64,000 bases of DNA from the NCBI GenBank assembly GCA_017561935.1, contig JAFZBE010000055.1, forward strand, positions 18,466 to 82,465. The letters are read 5' to 3'. The notes under the pieces were generated by a model. That model did no database searches and had not been told where the DNA came from. It saw only the letters and a program-made list of their open reading frames with translations. This document shows positions 63,834 to 64,000 of this stretch, piece after piece (within the stretch, counting starts at the first letter, position 1; each line of letters opens with the position of its first letter). The position numbers were made by a program, and so were the translations under genes. This DNA comes from Bacteroidales bacterium. Its GTDB lineage: Bacteria; Bacteroidota; Bacteroidia; Bacteroidales; UBA3663.

Positions 63834-64000
63834 CAAGCATTCTGTCGGCCGTTATAATGCTCTATCAAATCGCGGAAGCACTCTGTCGCGCGTCATAATG
63901 CTCTATCAGATTGCGGAAGCACTCTGTCGCGCGTCATAATGCTCTATCAGATTGCGGAAGCACTCTGTCGCGCGTCATAATGCTCTATCAGATTGCGGAA
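63834..64000. repeat. 41-bp tandem array running off the right edge
   Basis: CTCTATC recurs at 63860, 63901, 63942 and 63983, a constant 41-base step; copies 2-4 are identical and the first is diverged. Each unit is an imperfect double of 20-21 bases (AGCACTCTGTC against ATGCTCTATC). 41 is not divisible by three, so it is not a coding repeat. There are no spacers. No gene is seen between 63612 and 64000. Confidence 0.95.

Noticed and set aside
63834..64000. CRISPR array
   Set aside because: The repeats are contiguous with no unique spacers and no cas genes; the same applies to 4722-5141.

Overview
The window looks like chromosomal DNA of a Prevotella-type Bacteroidetes. Three SusC/SusD pairs sit among pectin-active enzymes, promoters follow the Bacteroidetes pattern (TTTG, about 20 bases, TAnnTTTGC), secreted proteins carry lipoprotein signals ending in Cys, the pectate lyase ends in a Por-type sorting tail, and the ATP synthase operon has the Bacteroidetes order atpD-C-(small membrane protein)-B-E-F-H-A-G. 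No species is claimed.

Bases 1 to 41,000 are an extended pectin/rhamnogalacturonan utilization region. From the left: the start of a FucI-like isomerase (cut by the edge), a protein with three alpha/beta-hydrolase domains, a secreted protein of unknown function, a 10 x 42-bp tandem array, then a tight minus-strand run (GH43-pectate lyase fusion, TlpA-like lipoprotein without its cysteines, yifB/comM, second GH43, thioredoxin). A KdgF-like cupin, a secreted esterase and a GH31 follow. Three susC/susD pairs occupy 18.4-35 kb, each with its own promoter and two followed by clear terminators. GH105, rhamnose mutarotase, a GH-A-like enzyme and a PL1 pectate lyase close the region. Together they could take pectin fragments across the outer membrane, remove side chains and acyl groups, cleave the backbone, process unsaturated uronates and feed rhamnose into metabolism.

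Bases 40.7 to 59.7 kb are core functions: ABC exporter, D-Ala-D-Ala dipeptidase-like protein, EEP hydrolase, hemolysin-III family protein, tRNA-Ser(CGA), uvrC, apt, mnmG, ybeY, the whole F-type ATP synthase operon and queF. Four parS-like palindromes lie within 3.4 kb across uvrC-apt-mnmG, suggesting an origin-proximal centromere.

Bases 59.7 to 64 kb are an accessory island with lower GC: a fragment of a helix-turn-helix regulator, two N-terminally truncated Rhs tips with near-identical cores but unrelated C-termini (one HExxH, one with an L,D-transpeptidase-like His/Ser-x-Gly-Cys motif), each followed by a small gene with a signal peptide that is a candidate periplasmic immunity protein, and a 41-bp tandem array running off the edge.

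Short arrays of 9- or 10-bp degenerate repeats recur just after stop codons, and one has become an in-frame linker inside the GH43-pectate lyase.
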